Under the pieces are notes generated by a model. It saw nothing but the letters and a program-made list of their open reading frames with translations, did not search any database and was not told where the DNA came from. Positions 6,300 through 7,337 of a stretch of 7,337 bases of DNA are shown one piece after another (position 1 is the first letter of the stretch; each line of letters begins with the position of its first letter). The stretch covers positions 1 to 7,337 of the forward strand of contig JASHYE010000054.1 in the NCBI GenBank assembly GCA_030043155.1, read 5' to 3'. Source of the stretch: Candidatus Acidiferrales bacterium (GTDB lineage Bacteria; Acidobacteriota; Terriglobia; Acidoferrales; UBA7541). Position numbers and translations under genes: made by a program.

Positions 6300-6551
6300 A
6301 TGACGGAAAAATCGAGTACCACCAGGCCCGGCGTCGTGGAAAAAATCATCAAGCCCATCGTTCCGGAAGCGCCTGAAAAAGCGCAGATCGCAGTCAAATG
6401 GGCCGATCATCTCTACCGTGAAATTCGCATTGAGAACACGCTGGTTGACGAAAATGGGAAGGAAGTAAAGCTGAAGGAGGGCGCCGAAGTCGAAGTTATC
6501 GTCGAAGCCGATCTGACGGACACCGTGCCCAAGGAAAGAAAGAACGCATAG
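6300..6551 (+). CDS. Small conserved-type protein of unknown function
   Basis: The product has 83 residues and starts at an ATG with an excellent Shine-Dalgarno. It has no signal peptide, membrane helix or cysteine, and is highly charged. The first 25 or so residues are Lys/Pro/Thr-rich and probably flexible. From about residue 28 the sequence alternates hydrophobic and charged residues (AQIAVKWADHLYREIRIEN), has a DENGKEVKL turn and a EGAEVEVIVEAD strand, and ends in a Lys/Arg-rich tail. This suggests a small beta-rich cytoplasmic domain (inference). I recall similar small proteins in acidobacterial genomes without an assigned function, but cannot confirm that here. It is the only plus-strand gene, divergent from the helicase and convergent with the dehydrogenase. 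Codon use and the ribosome site make it a convincing gene. Confidence 0.82.
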   Translation: MTEKSSTTRPGVVEKIIKPIVPEAPEKAQIAVKWADHLYREIRIENTLVDENGKEVKLKEGAEVEVIVEADLTDTVPKERKNA

Positions 6552-6614
6552 TCCGCAGCTCTTTTATTTCTCTGTGAGTTTCAGTGCAGCGCGAAGATTC
6601 CGCAGTGGCCCTTC

Positions 6615-6649
6615 AGCCAAACGCCGACGGGCTCACCGAGCGGCTGGCT
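6615..6649. terminator. Possible hairpin between the convergent genes
   Basis: AGCCA (6615-6619) pairs with TGGCT (6645-6649), and GCCG (6623-6626) with CGGC (6641-6644), separated by a 3-base bulge and closed by a 14-base loop. It abuts the dehydrogenase stop codon and lies in the 98-base gap between the two converging genes, where termination is expected. There is no clear T-tract on either strand, so this is weak. Confidence 0.25.
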
Positions 6650-7337
6650 CTAAGGATATAACCCTCTCACTACCGTTGCATCCGCCACGCGCCCCACTGC
6701 CAGCATGTATGCGCCCGTCCTCATGTGCACGTGGTTCTTGCGCGAAGTCTCATACACTTCCTGAAACGCGCGCCGCATCACTGTTTCGAGTTTGGCGTTC
6801 ACTTCCGCTTCGCTCCAGAAAAACCCCTGCAAATCCTGCACCCATTCAAAATAACTCGTGGTCACGCCGCCGGAATTCGCCAGCACGTCCGGCAACACCA
6901 TGATTCCGCGTTTCGCGAGCGCTTCATCCGCGTGGGGAGTCGTCGGCCCATTCGCTGCTTCCGCCACGATCTTCGCCTTGATCGAATCCGCATTGTTCAG
7001 CGTAATCACCGTCTCCAGCGCCGCCGGAATCAGGATGTCGCATTTCATCGTCAACAAGTCTTCATTGGAAATCCGCGATGTTCCGGGCATTCCCACCACC
7101 GTCCCGGAACGCTCCTTGTAGCGCGCCGCTTTATATGGATCAATCCCACGCGAATTGTGCACGCCGCCGCGCGAATCGCTGATCGCCACCACTTTCGCCT
7201 TTCGCTCCGCAAACAGCCGCGCTGCGATCGATCCCGCGTTTCCAAATCCCTGGATCGCCACCGTCGCGCCGCGCAAATTCATCTTCTTCACTTTGCAGGC
7301 TTCTTCCACCACGAACAAACATCCGCGCGCGGTCGCC
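6650..7337 (-). CDS. gdhA: Glu/Leu/Phe/Val dehydrogenase, probably glutamate dehydrogenase (partial, C-terminal part)
   Basis: The frame is open from the right edge to TAG at 6650-6652, giving 228 residues; the family is usually a little over 400, so about the first half, with the substrate-binding lysines, is outside. It opens with ATARG, matching the family's ATGRG region before the NAD(P)-binding domain. The nucleotide motif GFGNAG is at visible residues 30-35, followed by the second strand VVAISDSRGGV, then AALETVIT, AEAANGPTTP and LPDVLANSGGVTTSYFEW, all hallmark blocks. Glutamate dehydrogenase reversibly deaminates glutamate to 2-oxoglutarate and ammonia in the cytoplasm, linking carbon and nitrogen metabolism. 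The Asp in the second-strand segment is more in line with NAD than NADP use, but I would not insist. A leucine or phenylalanine dehydrogenase is less likely. An internal TTG at 7316-7318 is not the start, because homology continues upstream of it. Confidence 0.95.
   Translation of the reverse strand, partial: ATARGCLFVVEEACKVKKMNLRGATVAIQGFGNAGSIAARLFAERKAKVVAISDSRGGVHNSRGIDPYKAARYKERSGTVVGMPGTSRISNEDLLTMKCDILIPAALETVITLNNADSIKAKIVAEAANGPTTPHADEALAKRGIMVLPDVLANSGGVTTSYFEWVQDLQGFFWSEAEVNAKLETVMRRAFQEVYETSRKNHVHMRTGAYMLAVGRVADATVVRGLYP

Noticed and set aside
1..7337. CRISPR array, insertion sequence, tRNA or rRNA gene
   Set aside because: Reading the sequence showed no spaced direct repeats, transposase motifs, terminal inverted repeats or RNA-gene patterns; intergenic gaps are all under about 165 bases.

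Overview
The window is ordinary chromosomal bacterial DNA, fairly GC-rich. All recognisable genes but one lie on the minus strand. I infer an acidobacterium (Acidobacteriota) from the gene set and protein style: a PilZ protein ending its PilZ domain in a 'NIWGI..PP.DW' segment, a secreted carboxypeptidase-regulatory-like/TPR protein, and a small 83-residue protein of a type I associate with that phylum. This rests on recall; no sequence comparison was run.

Layout from right to left, which is the direction of minus-strand transcription. At the right edge is the C-terminal, NAD(P)-binding part of a Glu/Leu/Phe/Val dehydrogenase, most likely glutamate dehydrogenase; its start lies outside the window. 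Facing it is the only plus-strand gene, encoding an 83-residue protein of unknown function behind a very strong Shine-Dalgarno sequence. Back to back with that gene starts a tightly spaced minus-strand run: a DinG/XPD-type iron-sulfur helicase, queD, a small two-helix membrane protein, queE, queC, and a secreted TPR protein. Gaps between these genes are 51, -14, 18, 10 and 37 bases, so they could form one operon. After a 163-base gap containing a plausible sigma70 promoter comes a PilZ-domain protein with a long C-terminal helical region. It starts at a GTG and runs off the left edge.

Functional reading: QueD, QueE and QueC are three consecutive enzymes of the 7-deazaguanine pathway. They convert dihydroneopterin triphosphate to 7-cyano-7-deazaguanine (preQ0), the precursor of queuosine in tRNA. 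GTP cyclohydrolase I (first step), QueF, Tgt and QueA are not in this window, and neither is a DNA-modification partner such as DpdA, so tRNA queuosine synthesis is the simplest reading. The helicase, membrane protein and TPR protein share the transcription direction but have no known role in that pathway.

I did not find a clearly new biological system, mobile element, CRISPR array, RNA gene or long repeat. The points most worth a second look are the small membrane protein between queD and queE, the PilZ/helical protein, and the uncharacterised 83-residue protein.
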